Source: Nageia nagi
Taxonomy: Eukaryota; Pinophyta
DNA: 64,000 bases
Reading direction: 5' to 3'
Assembly (NCBI GenBank): GCA_050084985.1
Contig: JBITNC010000001.1
Span: 146,506,001-146,570,000, forward strand
In this document: positions 21,662-34,384 of the stretch, in pieces
Numbering within the stretch: the stretch's first letter is position 1
How the letters are laid out: each line of letters opens with the position of its first letter
The notes under the pieces: generated by a model
Databases searched by the model: none
Told to the model about the DNA's origin: nothing
What the model saw: only the letters and a program-made list of their open reading frames with translations
Made by a program: the position numbers and the translations under genes

Positions 21662-22180
21662 AGTTATACATTACATACATAAATTTATTAAAAGTTAAAA
21701 TATCATGTATATATTTAAATTTTTATCAATATAATACAATTATACTTTTTAAATAACAATATACATATCTAAAATCTTTCCAACAAAAATAAAAATAACA
21801 ATATACATATAAAAATTAGAAAATATTTTTAAATTATTAACCATTGATTGCATATATTTACCAAAAATAAATATATGACTTATACAAATATTTTGTATAT
21901 TTAAAGATAACAACTAAGTACAAAAAAACTAATTGATATAAATGTAATTATTTTATCCAATAAACAAATCAACACAATCATAAATTTTGCATGAATATTA
22001 TACCCTAATTTATGAAATATATTACTAATAAAAAAATGATTACTCAAAATATAAAAATATTTAAACTAAATCTTTTGAAGTCACTTTCCTAACATCTAAA
22101 ACTATAAACAAAAAATTGAAACTTCCAAATAAAATAACCTACACATAAACTTCTTAAAAACATGCATGAAACTGTGTGGA
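21662..22180 (+). repeat. Repeat D, right piece
   Basis: Aligns with 33,560-34,080 ('ACATACATAAA.TTATTAAAAG', 'ATACAAATATTTTGTATATT', 'CATGCAT.AAA.T.TGT' near the end). It shows where the interrupted copy continues. Confidence 0.75.
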
Positions 22181-22184
22181 CTAT

Positions 22185-23257
22185 CAAAATATAACATTTA
22201 TATTTTGTATATATTTTTTACTTTTAATAGTTTTTAATAGGTATATTAAGGATGTGTATATATTTCAAACTTTATTACATTATTCATTTTACAATTTACA
22301 TAGATTTTGATTAAGTGATTAACATTTTTATAAAAGGAAATCAATATATTAAAGTATTTACATTTTTTGTAAAATGGTATCAAAAACTCAATATAAAAAG
22401 AGTTATTTTATCTATTTTTATGGTCTAGTTGGTGTAAATAATTATTATTCCATATGGTTTTTTCTAATATGTAATAGTTGAATAGTGGATTTTCAAATGG
22501 GTCCCAAAAAACTTCTTATAATTATTTAATACATAAAATTTTATAATTATCTAATGATAGAGCCTATGAGAGATGAATCTCTAATGAATAACTAGATAAG
22601 GCTACAAAAAGTATTTAATATCCACTTCCCACCTAAACACATTTGAAAAAAAGTCTATGAAGATCAATTATTTCTTACAGAATGATCTCTCAATCATAAA
22701 AAAGGGGTATTAGGATTAACTAAATTTTTATAACCAAACTAAAAAGAGGATTTGAAACTATTAGATACTTTTATCACCATACAAATAAACCCTTGCACCA
22801 TAAAGTAGGGGATTCAATTACAACTTACTAGTGTATAAGATTATTTCTATACTTTATGTTTTTACCACCTTAAAATATATATCCATATCCTAAGGAATGT
22901 ATGCTAGGTCCTCAAGTGAGATTAAGATAAGGCCTCATTTACTGTGTCCAAATATAGGATAATATAACAAAAGGTTAAGCTATGGGATTCATAATTCAAA
23001 CCATAATAAAATCAAATAATGTGTTATTAGCATTATTCTATCAATATCTCCATCATTATAGGCTTCCAAGCCCCTCACTATTATAGATATCTATTACACC
23101 CATAGGATTGAATGAGCTGTAGATAGAGGATGTTGTATGTCCCCAGCTAGGTTATTTTCCTATGTGACCTAAGTTGTGTAATGCATAGGCCTCGAGGGCT
23201 ATGTTCCTACATGATGTACATATTTTTTACTAAAAAGTAGATAATATTTAAAAAATT

Positions 23258-23312
<55 letters not shown>

Positions 23313-24206
23313 CAATTTTAAATAATAAAATTATTTAAATTTAAAATAAATAACCCTATATTAAAAAAAAGGGAGTCCTATACATTTGTTTCAACAAATA
23401 AAAGAAATTCTTATTTTATTAAAATAAATAATTCATTACAAAAACTATAGAAATTGAAGGAGAATAAATTTAGGAATTATCTTACGTTGTTACTCTTGTT
23501 CCTATATTTTTGCTTCACTTAGCCAACCATAGACTCTTACACTAATTGAAGGTGCAAAAAGAAAAATAATAATATTATAGAAGTAATATTACATCAACAA
23601 ATCAAGATAATAAGATAAAACCCTACTTTTTAAAAAATAAAAGAATAATAACAAACCATAAGTTTTGAACACATTCATAATATATATAACTTTCTTATAA
23701 TAATAATTTTCATAATGATAGCAAACCAATATTATAATAATTTTCTTAAAATTTATAAAATCTATAGAAAGAGAAGAATGGATTAATTTCCAATATAACT
23801 TAATTAGAAAGTTATCCTCCATTATTATAACTGCTACTTAGAGAGAATGAGATGAGTGTCTCATGAACTCTAAATTAATAGTTTCACCACTATAATAATA
23901 TGCCACTTTTCATGCTTTGTGCCACCATACATATGCCAAAATCCACCTTAGGTACGCTACACACAAACATATGCAAGCCTATCACATTACCATCAACAAG
24001 AATCTCAAAGCTAATTCACCTAGTTTTACTCAATTCAAAAAGATGCAATAATCTAGTTAATATATTATTTAATAATAAATAAAATATTATTCAAAACATA
24101 ATAACATAAGTAAATATAATTTATTATTCTATGATATTATTTAATATATCCTAAAGTACCAATATTATATATGTAATTTGTAATATAAATACTTAATACT
24201 AAATAT
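22185..24206 (+). repeat. R4 repeat, copy A, flanking Copia A
   Basis: Aligns with 42,800-44,997 along its length: the 'GCCTATGAGAGATGAATCTC' block, the 'GCATAGGCCTCGA' and 'GGCTATGTTCCTACATGATG' blocks, the 'CTTAGCCAACCATAG' block and the 'CAAAGCTAA.TCACCTAG' block. It is non-coding. Because the same Copia element follows at the same point in both copies, the element was already in R4 when the block was copied. Confidence 0.82.
23264..23309. repeat. (TA)n microsatellite
   Basis: About 23 TA units, inside R4 copy A. The corresponding place in copy B (44,010) has only a few TA units after a short TG run. Confidence 0.95.
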
Positions 24207-24646
24207 TGAGGTTGATAATATAAACTCAAACAACATCAATATTGAAAAGATGAAGAAAACTAAATAGAAAAATCCTTCATCAAATATAGAAAAATAATAG
24301 AAGTGAATATATGAACTATATTAACTAAAATAAAGAGATTACAAATAGTGGAAATATAGCCAAAATTATGATATAGTAATGGAGAAAATAAAGGAAAACT
24401 TAAAGCTAGAGCCTAGAATAACTTCATACTCATCCAATATGATAATCAATAATAAAAAAGAATGAATAACTATACTAAGTCTACCTAAAACCTAGGATTT
24501 GTGAGGAATTGGTTACAAGTAAGATTCTCACATTACATATAAATTACGGTTACAAAAAAATTATAAGTAACACCTCAAGAAGCATTCTAATAAGAATTAT
24601 AGGATAGATACTAGGTGTTAGATAGGAGCATTGGTATTAGTTAACA
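24207..24646 (-). repeat. 3' LTR of Copia A
   Basis: 440 bp, bounded TG..CA, aligned to 29,105-29,562, 44,998-45,427 and the partial copy ending at 63,949. Shared blocks include 'AGAAAACTTAAAGCT' and 'GAGGAATTGGTTACAAGTA'. The inner boundary is followed by a T-rich run on the plus strand (A-rich on the coding strand), where the polypurine tract is expected. Confidence 0.8.
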
Positions 24647-24779
24647 AGTGATTTTTTTAACTTTAAAAAATGATATTTAGCAACTTATTTTATAAATACT
24701 CCTTAATGCTGACTAGAATCATAAGGGAGTTTCTCCACTTTAAAAAATCATATTTAACCACTTTTTTTATAAATGTATC

Positions 24780-26991
24780 TACTAGTTGATCATGACTACT
24801 ACAATATCTTAGTTTAATTGGTATTTTCTCCACCATATCATGAATAAAATGATATTTAAATTCAAATGATTTGATTTACTATGATAGACTAGATGTCGTG
24901 CCAAGTGAATGGTACTGAAGTTTTCACAAAATAGTAAATTAGGTTTATCTTTCTTATCACCTATCTCCTCTAAAATCTCTTAAAGCCATAATGCTTAAGC
25001 ACATACGGAATTGAGTATTATATATTTTGATTCAACTGAGGAGAGTGCCATTGATCCCTACTTCTTCAAGTTCTATGTGATTAGTCTAGTTTCTAATAAA
25101 AACTAATTACTAGATTTAAATATTCGATCATCTAAACTTTTTCCCCAATTTGAATCACTAACATCAAATAGTTCCATTCTCTCAAATGAAGGTAATCGAT
25201 CCCATAATTAATATTACTCTTCACAAACCTTAGAATATTCTTTACAGCCTTCAAATGTAATAAAAATAAATCACTCATATAGCTTGAAACCATTGAGAGA
25301 ACATAAGTAATATCTGATCTTATATTGGTAAGAAACATAAGGATTCAAATAATTCTCCTAAATTCATTTAAAATTATTTTCTTAGCCCCATCATATTTAC
25401 ACAATAATACAATATGAACAATAAGTGTAGGGATTAATTTACAACTTTACATCACATATGTTTTTGATAGCAAATTAGTTGCATATTTTATTTGATAAAT
25501 AAAGATTATGCTATTATTTTGATATACCTATTTAACAATAAAATAGTGTATTATCTTAAAATTGTTCATTCCAAACTCTTATATTATAAGAGCCTTGAAT
25601 ATCTCATTCAAAATAAAGATGCCACCCATATAAATCAAGTCATTTGTATTGAAACCCATAGTTATGATTTCATTACCTTGTTTCTTGATATAAAAGGTAG
25701 GTTTAGATTTTCTCCTTTTAAAGCTAATCTTATGAAAGTAGCCACTAGTTCTAGTGTACCAAGCTCTTAGAGCTTGCTTAATACCATACACTACCTTCTT
25801 AGACTTATAAACAAAATTATCCTTTCCTTTTACCTCAAAATCTTAAGGTTTTTATACATAAATTTCCTCATATAAGTACCCATTTAGGAATGTACTTTTG
25901 ACATCTATATGATGTATAGTCTGAAACTTATGAGTATCAAAGGAAAGTAACATTCTAACAATTTCTTACCTTACTATAGGATAAAATATCTATTCATGAT
26001 CAATCTCATATTTCTATGTGGATTTATTAGGAACCAAACTTGATTTAAATCTTTGAACAATCCCATCCCTATTATATTTAGCATTGTAGACCCACTTGGA
26101 TCAAACACACTTCTTTCCTTTAGGAGGCTCACACAACTCCCAAGTATCATTTCTAACAATGAAATTGATTTCATCCTTCATAGCTTGCAACCAAAAATTA
26201 TTAATACAAGAATGTTCATAGTAAGAAGGCTAAAAAATAGTACTAGAAAGCAAAGCATAGTTTACCATGTCACCCTTACATTCATCATCATCTTCATCTC
26301 CATACATATGCATATTCTCAAGTCTTTGAACAACTTAATCCATCTCTTGGGCTTCAACTCTAGTCATCCTTGTTTACAAATTGGTATCCAATACTTGAGA
26401 AGGTGGATGGATTTGAAGTGCTTTAGCCCTCTTCTTGTTCTTCTCACTTTAGGGAAAATATTAGATGACTCATCATTGGAAGAAGGGCTAGATTTATTTT
26501 GATTTGGATTATTTGATGGACTTGTTGAAGGTGGACCAAGTGGAAAAATAGGAGTGTTGGTGCTACCTCTATTATTGGTGTTGTACCTTGTGCTAGCATT
26601 AGATTTAGAAGAAGTAGATTACCCATAATTTTATAGACCCAGTTTAAAATTTTATTGCATCTTCTTCCCAATGGAATATGTTGAATGATTCTGTAAATTG
26701 GTTCCATCATAAACATATAGATTTTGATGATTATAGACTCCCCCTTCATCAAAATTGATATCTTTTGACATAATAGACTTCCTAGTTTTGTGATTGTAAA
26801 TCCTATAGGCTTTTATCTTCTCACAATAGCCAATGAAAATGAAAAATTTACACTTTATATTAAAATTCTTCCTTTATTCATTAACTACATGAGAAAATAC
26901 TTTGCACAAAAAAACTTTTAAATGATTCACATTGGGATTCTTTTGATACCAAGACTTATAAGGAGTGATGTTCTCTAAGCTTCTTATGGGG

Positions 26992-27081
<90 letters not shown>

Positions 27082-28960
27082 TCAATTGAATACATCTTTG
27101 TTAATTATTTGGGTTGCAACATGCTTCTAACCATCTTTAAAATACTCCCATTTTTCTTTTTACAACTCCATTTTGTTGTGGAGTATAAGTAGTAGTGATT
27201 TTCCTCATAAACCTATTATTCTTATATAATTGGAGGAATTCATTGGAGAAAAAGTCTTTATCATGGTTACTAATCAAATATTTAATTCTATATATTGATT
27301 CTCTATAAGATCTTTGAAATATTTGAAATGTTGAAATACTTCTTCTTCATATTTATGGAGGAAGACACAACATATTTAGGAGTACATATCACTGAAGGTA
27401 AGAAGCTTGTAAGAGTTCCTACCTAAACTTTGAGTTTCCATAGGCCTATAAATATCTATGTGAATCACTTGTAATAGGTATAAGGCCTTATATGATTACC
27501 ATTTAGTAAATCTCTTCCTAACATGCTTCTTAAGAGAACATGCTTTGCAAATAACTTTTGAGTCTTTCACTTTAGAAAAACCACACATTATCCAATGAGA
27601 TGTCAACAATTTCATGCACCCATAGTTCAAGTGGCCAAATCTAATATGCCATAATCAATTTTATTTTGTAAATTTAATTCCATATGCAACCACATTTACA
27701 AGTTTTCCCTTTCAACTCCATACTTTAAGGGCAGTAACCTATTCTCTTTCATGGGAGTAATAGTGACTAACTTATTCCCATTATCCTTAATATAAATGAT
27801 ATACTTTCCATCCTCACAAACCAATTTATAGTTCCTCTCTAAGATTTTTTTCCTATACTCAATAAATTATGCTTCATATTTTAACTATAATAAATAACAT
27901 TTACTTCTCATTTCCTTCATTAGTCACCAATTCCATTACATATTTTTCTATAAAAGTCATGTATTTTTTACCACCAAGCCTAATGTTATACTCATAAGAG
28001 TGTTCCACAAAAGTGAAAATCTCCCTATTGTTAGTCATATAGTTTAAACACCTTGTATCAAGAAAGAAAGTCTCTTACAAGTTCTTCTCATCTTGCTTAC
28101 AAGATATAAATAACATTTGTTCAATAGAAGCCTTTTCCTCTCCATATTTTTTAGACCTCCCTTCATTGACTTGTTTCAGTCTACACTCCCTCTCAAAATG
28201 ACCAAACTCATTGTAGTGGTAACATTGTATATGTTTCTTATTACCTCTTTCTCATCCTTGACTATTAGCAAAACCACCTTAACATTATGCACCTTAACAT
28301 TATTTTTATGTTATTTTCTTGTAGAATTAGCATTAATACTAGGCCCAATATTGAGGGTAGAGATAGTTATTTCTTTTTTTGTTTCACTTGTAGTCCCCTA
28401 CATTGTCTCCTCATGGGACATGATAGAGCTAATGATATGATATAATTTAAGCATGGTCAAATTCTTATTTTTGTTAATGATAATATTTATGTTATCCCAC
28501 TTAGAAGTGAGTGTTCTCAAAATCCCTTTCATTACTATAGGATTTTTAATTTTCTTTCTAAGAGTGGCCATCTTATTAACAACTATCATCACTCTAATAA
28601 AGTAATCTTTAGATACCTTATTCTCTTTCATCCTCAAGTTATCCAACTCCCTTATAAAGATTTGAAACATGATATCTTTCACTTAGTTACTACCTTGGTA
28701 ACCTTCTTGTAATGCTTTCCAAGTTTTAGTAGCTAACTTATAGCTTGTAATCCTTGGAAATATGCTCTTATCTAGAGCTAACTAAATATGCTATAGTGTT
28801 AGATAGTTCTTCTTTTTATATTTCTTATTTATTTATTTATCATCATCTACTAGTAAATTCTAATCTACTAGTTCAAGATATCCATCCTCCATAATGTTCC
28901 ATTAATCTTTTTTCCATATGCAAAGTTTTCATCTTGATACTCTAATACTGATAACTTTCT
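24780..28960 (-). pseudogene. gag-pol of Copia A, heavily broken
   Basis: Reading from 28,960: a gag segment with the 'KTWKALQEGYQGSN' block and a 94-codon open stretch (28,682-28,398) containing FIRELDNLRMKENKVSKDYF and ILRTLTSKWDNI, which is the UBN2-type Copia gag. A zinc knuckle (28,183-28,224) has its second Cys changed to Tyr. The protease triad reads DTR instead of DTG/DSG (28,061-28,069). Integrase pieces include HRRLGHMN and ITPYKSWYQKNPNVNHLKVF, with a long (TA)n tract cutting through. RT pieces include HIDVKSTFLNG and YGIKQALRAWY; the catalytic motif reads NTND, so the first Asp is lost. The RNase H end contains ALSSVESKY and YHSKSNHL. Many stops and frameshifts are present. Confidence 0.87.
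26994..27076. repeat. (TA)n microsatellite inside the integrase remains of Copia A
   Basis: About 41 TA units. On the minus strand it separates the end of the integrase core from the SPIRSLENITPYKSW segment. The tract must have expanded after the element lost function. Open frames reading IYIYIY or YIYIYI on either strand are artefacts of it. Confidence 0.95.
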
Positions 28961-29089
28961 CCATCAATCTATGGAATAAAAAAATATTTTGTATAATTTA
29001 TTTCCATAATAGCATAAGCAATAATATTAAAAATATAACTTAGTAAAATTGCTATTAAGATCAAAAATTCAAACCTTATAAGAGAACTA

Positions 29090-29101
29090 GTTCTGATACT
29101 A
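29090..29101 (-). other. Primer-binding site of Copia A
   Basis: The minus strand reads TAGTATCAGAAC three bases inside the 5' LTR. It matches the standard plant initiator-tRNA(Met) primer site TGGTATCAGAGC except for two G-to-A changes, consistent with age. Confidence 0.75.
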
Positions 29102-29104
29102 AAA

Positions 29105-29562
29105 TGAGGTTTATAATATAAATTCAAATAATATCAATATTCAAGATATGAATAAAATAAATGAATATATTATTCATTAATTTAAAATCAATATTGTAGA
29201 GGAATATATGAACTATATTAACTAAAATAAGGATATTACAAATAGAGGAAATACAACCCAAACTATGATACAATAATGGAGAAAATAAAATAAAACTTAA
29301 AGCTACAACCGACAAAAAATCAATAGGCATCTAATACAATAATTATTAATAAAAAAGAATGAATAAATATCCCAATTTTACTTGAATATTATGATTCATG
29401 AGGGATTGATTACAAGTAGGATTTTCACATTACAGGTAAATTACAATGATAAAAGAATCTCTAAGTAACACCTCAAGAATAATTTTTATAAGAACTATAA
29501 TGCTGACACTAATAAGAGTGTTTATGTTGAGTGTTAGATAAGAGAAATAGCATTAGAATAAG
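29105..29562 (-). repeat. 5' LTR of Copia A
   Basis: Partner of 24,207-24,646, starting with the same TGAGGTTKATAATATAAA on the plus strand. The outer boundary (29,562) is approximate, since its last bases do not end in CA and similarity fades in AAGTGAT. Confidence 0.75.
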
Positions 29563-30299
29563 AAGTGATGCTTTTATAATAGATGCCATGAGATCAAGCT
29601 AATTTTTAACAAATATAAGCTAAGTTATTATATTATATATGTAGTTAACATAATATAACTACCTATTTATTTATATATTTCACTTCCCTAAGAATTGTTA
29701 CAATTGTATTCACCTATTATTAGGTAAAATATTACTTTTATAAGTCTAATATAAATTACATATTACAAAACTTCCATGGTATCATAAAGGATATTTCACC
29801 TCCTACTAATAAGGGATATAACTTATAAATAATTATTTTACTAATTATTCCTTCTTTATAATCATATAAGGCCTTTAAATATTCTCTAATGAGCCTAGAA
29901 ACCTTTTGTAAGGCTTTGGATTCTAGTATCCAATAGAGAAAAATATCTTATTATAGTCGATCCTTCCTTCTTATGTAGGACTACCTCCCTTAGTTGTAAT
30001 GAAAATGGACTATGCCTAAAGAAATCTTTAAATTTATTTAGATCTCATTCACTTTCCAAATTTCATCCTCATAGCTTTGGTATTTTATCTTTCAAACTTT
30101 GGAGAAGTAGTTGACATGGTATAATACTATAAAAGTTTCTCTAGTAGGGAAATACAAAGTTTTCCTAAAGATCCCAATAACCATGTATTTATATTAATCT
30201 TTGTGCTAGGTTTCCTCTTACATTACCTTTCATAAGATTAACATGTGTCTTTGAAATATTCTTTAGGTAAATTCCTACCATTATAAAAAAAATTCATAA
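29563..30299. other. AT-rich spacer
   Basis: No coding similarity or repeat partner recognised. Confidence 0.5.
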
Positions 30300-30690
30300 T
30301 GTTGTATGGGATGTTTATTTCATCCTAAACTAAATTATTAAAGGTGTATACATCATATCATCTATTAGTATGGGATGTTATACATCATATGTTGTATGGT
30401 ATGTTTATTTCATCCTAAAGATCTTAAGGGGAATCAAACTACTAAATTGTAAATGGTGTATACATCATATCATCTAAAAGTATGGGATGTTATACATCAT
30501 ATGTTTTATGGGATGTTTATTTCCTCCTAAAGAACTTAGGGAGCATAGAAATAATAAATTTCAAAAGGTGTATACATATAATCATCTATAAATATGGGAT
30601 GTTATACATCATATGTTGTAAGGGATGTTTATTTCATCCTAAAGAGCCTAGGGAACATAAAACTCATAGAAAAATGATAAGTCTTAGAAA
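30300..30690 (+). repeat. Minisatellite, about 112-bp unit, three to four copies
   Basis: Units share TGGGATGTTATACATCATAT, then GATGTTTATTTC.TCCTAAA and GGTGTATACAT. They start near 30,371, 30,483 and 30,596, with a partial unit from 30,302. The open frame through it follows the repeat and has no known domain. Confidence 0.88.
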
Positions 30691-30699
30691 GTATTAGTT

Positions 30700-32380
30700 T
30701 GAAACTTCATATCATCTAGGTTCCCATATGATCATAGATGTATACATCCCAAAATTATATTATTTTAATGGTATTTTATCAAAATTAGAAAAAGCATAAA
30801 CACAAGCAAAAAAAATCAAAACAATCAACCTATCGAATAGGTAATCAACTTACTAATCTAGTAGAGGGGTAGTTAGCTAATTGATACTAAAATATAGGTT
30901 TATAAAGTAAATTTAAATATAATTTAAATTGATGAATTAATTATTATTCAAGCATTTTTAGCATTCTTTGAGTATTGAACATTGACATCCAAATATTGAG
31001 CATAGTCTTTGAGCATTTTCCTAGGGTTTTAGAGAATTCCATCATTATAATAGTTCAACATTATGATCTCATCCTAGTTTATGATAGATTGAGGTATAAT
31101 TATGTCAATTATAATATTGTATACCATTTATGCATATGTTTTCATATCATTTTCAAGTGTAGGTATAATCTTAGAGTATTTTGAGAGGAGTTGTATCCTT
31201 TCTAGTTAATTTTCCTACCTAGCACTTCATATATAGTTACATACTCAAGCCAATCGCATGCTAGGTTTTTTAATTTGATAGCATATTATACATAATTGAT
31301 CATACCAATTACATAATTTACCACAATTTATTATGAATGGTATTATTTATATTTATGGATTTTCTTATTTACTCATTAATATTATTTAGATCACTTTCTT
31401 GACAATCTTATTATAAAATCTTATAGAATTAGCATATCTGAAAATTTCTTGTAAATTAACATAATACGAACATAGCTATAGGAGACATGGTAAAAGAAAG
31501 TAATGATAAATGATATCAAATAAAATGAAATAAAATATTATTAATTTTCATTAAGGGCCAAAAGTGATCAAAGGGATTAGAAAAATAGAAAAGTGAAAAC
31601 TAAAAGTAGGTGGGCCAAAAGTGCCCAACCAAAAGAAAACAAAAAAGAAATATGAAGAGTGTCAAATATGTTATGTAAAGATGAGAGATCATCCAAAATT
31701 AATCTCTTCTAAAATTATAAAACAATGAATAACTTCTAGAAAATCATTGATTTATCTTTATTGATCAGTAGTCTTGAGTCTCAAAGTTCCACTAGTACGT
31801 TATCTAGTTACTCTACTAGTGTATAGATGATTTGACTCTTATCATTTTTGAACAGCATCTATATCTACCTTCAATATATCATAACTAGTGAAGTAATTTA
31901 TGATAAGCTAATATTATGAAGGATGAGAGGCATTTAGATCAGATCTTTGTTCCTAGTGAAAATGGATTGCTTATTTTATGTAAAGTTCAAGACAATGTTG
32001 GCCCTTATAGGTAAGAAATAATGATTTAGAACATGAGTCACTCCTAAAGAGATAATTTAGATAATTAAGATATAAAATTATAAAGAGTTTATACTTCTTT
32101 CATGGAATAAAATTTACATATTCATTCCTCTCTTAGTATATGGTAATTTACTTCAACATGGACCTTCCTAATAAAGAATTGTATACCATGTATCATAAAT
32201 TACTAGAGGTATTAAGGAGGTACTATCTAACCATATTGGATATGGAGAAAATGATCATAAGAAAAGGAAAGCTTAGGGGAGAGGAGGTTAATGGGAGAGA
32301 TCCAAATGGAATGGATATAATAGAGAGTGATTTTTTTCTGATCTCATGAAGTATCTTTGCCTACTTAGTATTTGTTGATG
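30700..32380. other. AT-rich spacer
   Basis: No recognised gene, RNA or element. The short open frame at 32,140-32,349 has no supporting similarity. Confidence 0.5.
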
Positions 32381-33520
32381 GTTGAGGAACTCCAAGGTAG
32401 TATGGAAGAAAATTTATCAATACAAATTTGAATACATTCTATATTTATATATACTTTACAATACCACCCCCTCTATCTCCACCTAAGACTCAATTAAAGG
32501 GTTATCAAGGAGCATAAATAATTTTTGATATAATCTCTAGTTGAATAAGTGAAGCTCCAAATTCTACAAGGATAATGGAGTGATGAATTATTCATTTGCA
32601 TTGTATAAAACATCAAAGAAAAAGTTTCAATACTTATTTAATATGAAACCTTAATTGGACCAATATTGTTACCCCATATTTCCAATGTGTGAGTAATTGT
32701 TATCTTAACTGAGGTTTAAAATTTTTTCATCCAAACTTGGATGTCTTGAAAGTGATCTTTAAAGAAACTTTGCTTGAGTAGGGAAAGAGCTCCATATCCC
32801 TTACTAATGTGAGCTTGGATGAAAAACTTCATCTATAATGTAGGTCCAATGAAAAGAACTCTAAGGTATATATAGGAGTGTGTGATCTCTACTCCCTATC
32901 CTTGGAGGTGAAAATAAATATGGGATACAACCTGCTTGATAGTATTGAATATCATGACCTTAGTCTTGGTAAGGTTCAATGATAGCTATGTCAAAGTATA
33001 AAAATTTGCTGGTGCATCCAATTATTGTTGGATTCCCTCAATAGTCAAAGATAAAAGGATAACATCATCAACAAAAACAAGAGAGCTCAAAACATTATAC
33101 AGTAAACATCCATCATCTACATGTGTACATGGTCAAGATCCCAAAGAGTGTTAGGCAAAGGTGGCAACCTTGTTTCACTCTTATGGTGCTAGGAATACTT
33201 TCATAGAGTCATTGAGAGAAGCAAAAATTACCAATCACTGAATCATACAATGAAGAGATTGTTGTATATGCCAACCAACTTGAGTCTCTCAAATACTATA
33301 TACCAAGGCACAGTATCAAAGGTTTTATGAAAATCTACAAAGAAATAGAAGACCTTTAAAGATCTAGAGATGCCTCCTCTATGATAACTCTTAGAACTAA
33401 GATATGGTTTGTAGTCATGTAGTCTTGATGAAAACAAGCTTGACATACCTAAAAACATATTGAATTAATAGTAGGTATGGATGAGGCTAGGATCATTTTG
33501 CTGATGGATATTGATAATAA
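32380..33520 (-). pseudogene. LINE (non-LTR retrotransposon) reverse transcriptase fragment
   Basis: On the minus strand from about 33,520: a VCQACFHQDYMTTNHILVLR segment (the usual Q-x-G-F-R..STTDHI region), then after a frameshift near 33,358 VFYFFVDFHKTFDTVPW (the FVDFxKAFDTVP block holding the first catalytic Asp). Next come RVKQGCHLCLTLFG (the QGCPLSPTLF block) and SSLVFVDDVILL (the catalytic xxDD motif, here FVDD, near 33,090) with LNLTKTKVMIF following. Further down AKGYGALSLLKQSFF and LEIWGNNIGP fit the region after the palm. Frameshifts and stops prevent expression, and no endonuclease or ORF1 remains, so the copy is 5'-truncated as usual for LINEs. The exact clade is not assigned. 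Confidence 0.85.
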
Positions 33521-33530
33521 TTACATATTA

Positions 33531-34080
33531 TGATAAAAAAATAATTTAAATAATTAGATATTATTTATTACATACATAAACTTATTAAAAGTTAAAATAT
33601 TATGCATACATTTGAATTTGTATTAGTATCATATAATTATACTTTTTGTAAAAAAATATACATATAAAAATTAAAAAATATTTTTAACTTATTAACAACT
33701 CATTGCATATATTTCAAAGAAATAAATATCTAACATATACAAATATTTTGTATATTTAAAGATAATAAACAAATTAAAAAAAAAAGATTGATATAAATTT
33801 AATTATTTTTTTGAATAAACAAAAATAATCATAAATATTGCATGAAAATTGCAACATATTCTATGAAAAAATATTATTAATAACCAAATGATCATTCAAA
33901 ATACAAATATATTTAGACTATATCTTTTGTAATCACTTTTCTAATATCTAACAATAAATGAAAAATAATTTAAAACTTTCAAATAAAATAACGTACAATT
34001 ACATATTTTACATGATTTGAAAATTTCAAATCAAATAACCTACACATAATGTTTTTGAAACCATGCATAAAATTATGTTG
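33531..34080 (+). repeat. Repeat D, uninterrupted copy
   Basis: Aligns across both pieces of the D copy split by the Penelope-like element (19,270-19,312 and 21,662-22,180), and so supplies the empty site. It directly precedes R1. Confidence 0.78.
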
Positions 34081-34384
34081 TCTAATGGTGTACCCGTATG
34101 AGGTTCTGGCTATGTTAGGACCATCGTGCACTTGGAAGATGATACTCCTTTGCACATTGGAAGGGCAGTTAGAAGGTGTCGGTTTCCATACTCTAAATTA
34201 ATGAAGATAAAATGCAAAACCAACTTCATGATGAAAGATGATATTCTCTACCCTTATCTAACCATTAGGATGCCTTAGTCTACATAGCACTGTTGAACAT
34301 GCCTCGAGCAATGTCCACAGGACAAGGGAGCCCATCCAAAGAGTATTATTTCTAAGCTTCGGTTGAAGAGGTGCATAACTATGA
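34080..34384. other. Unassigned segment before R1
   Basis: Slightly GC-richer than its surroundings and without a partner elsewhere in the window. No reading frame with a recognisable domain. Confidence 0.45.

Larger units (their letters stand above)
24207..29562 (-). mobile_element. Copia element A (Ale/Retrofit-like), both LTRs, dead
   Basis: A full-length Ty1/Copia LTR retrotransposon on the minus strand, about 5.36 kb. The 5' LTR is 29,105-29,562, the primer-binding site 29,090-29,101, gag-pol remains run from about 28,960 to 24,780, and the 3' LTR is 24,207-24,646. Domain order on the minus strand is gag, zinc knuckle, protease, integrase, reverse transcriptase, RNase H: the Copia order. 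The LTRs are clearly diverged, with many substitutions and indels, so it is old. No convincing target duplication is visible. A partial sister copy lies at 44,998-47,693 and another begins at 63,564. Confidence 0.87.

Noticed and set aside
26874-27192. Open frames encoding IYIYIY on both strands
   Set aside because: Produced by the (TA)n tract. Only the short flank SPIRSLENITPYKSW on the minus strand is meaningful, as integrase remains.
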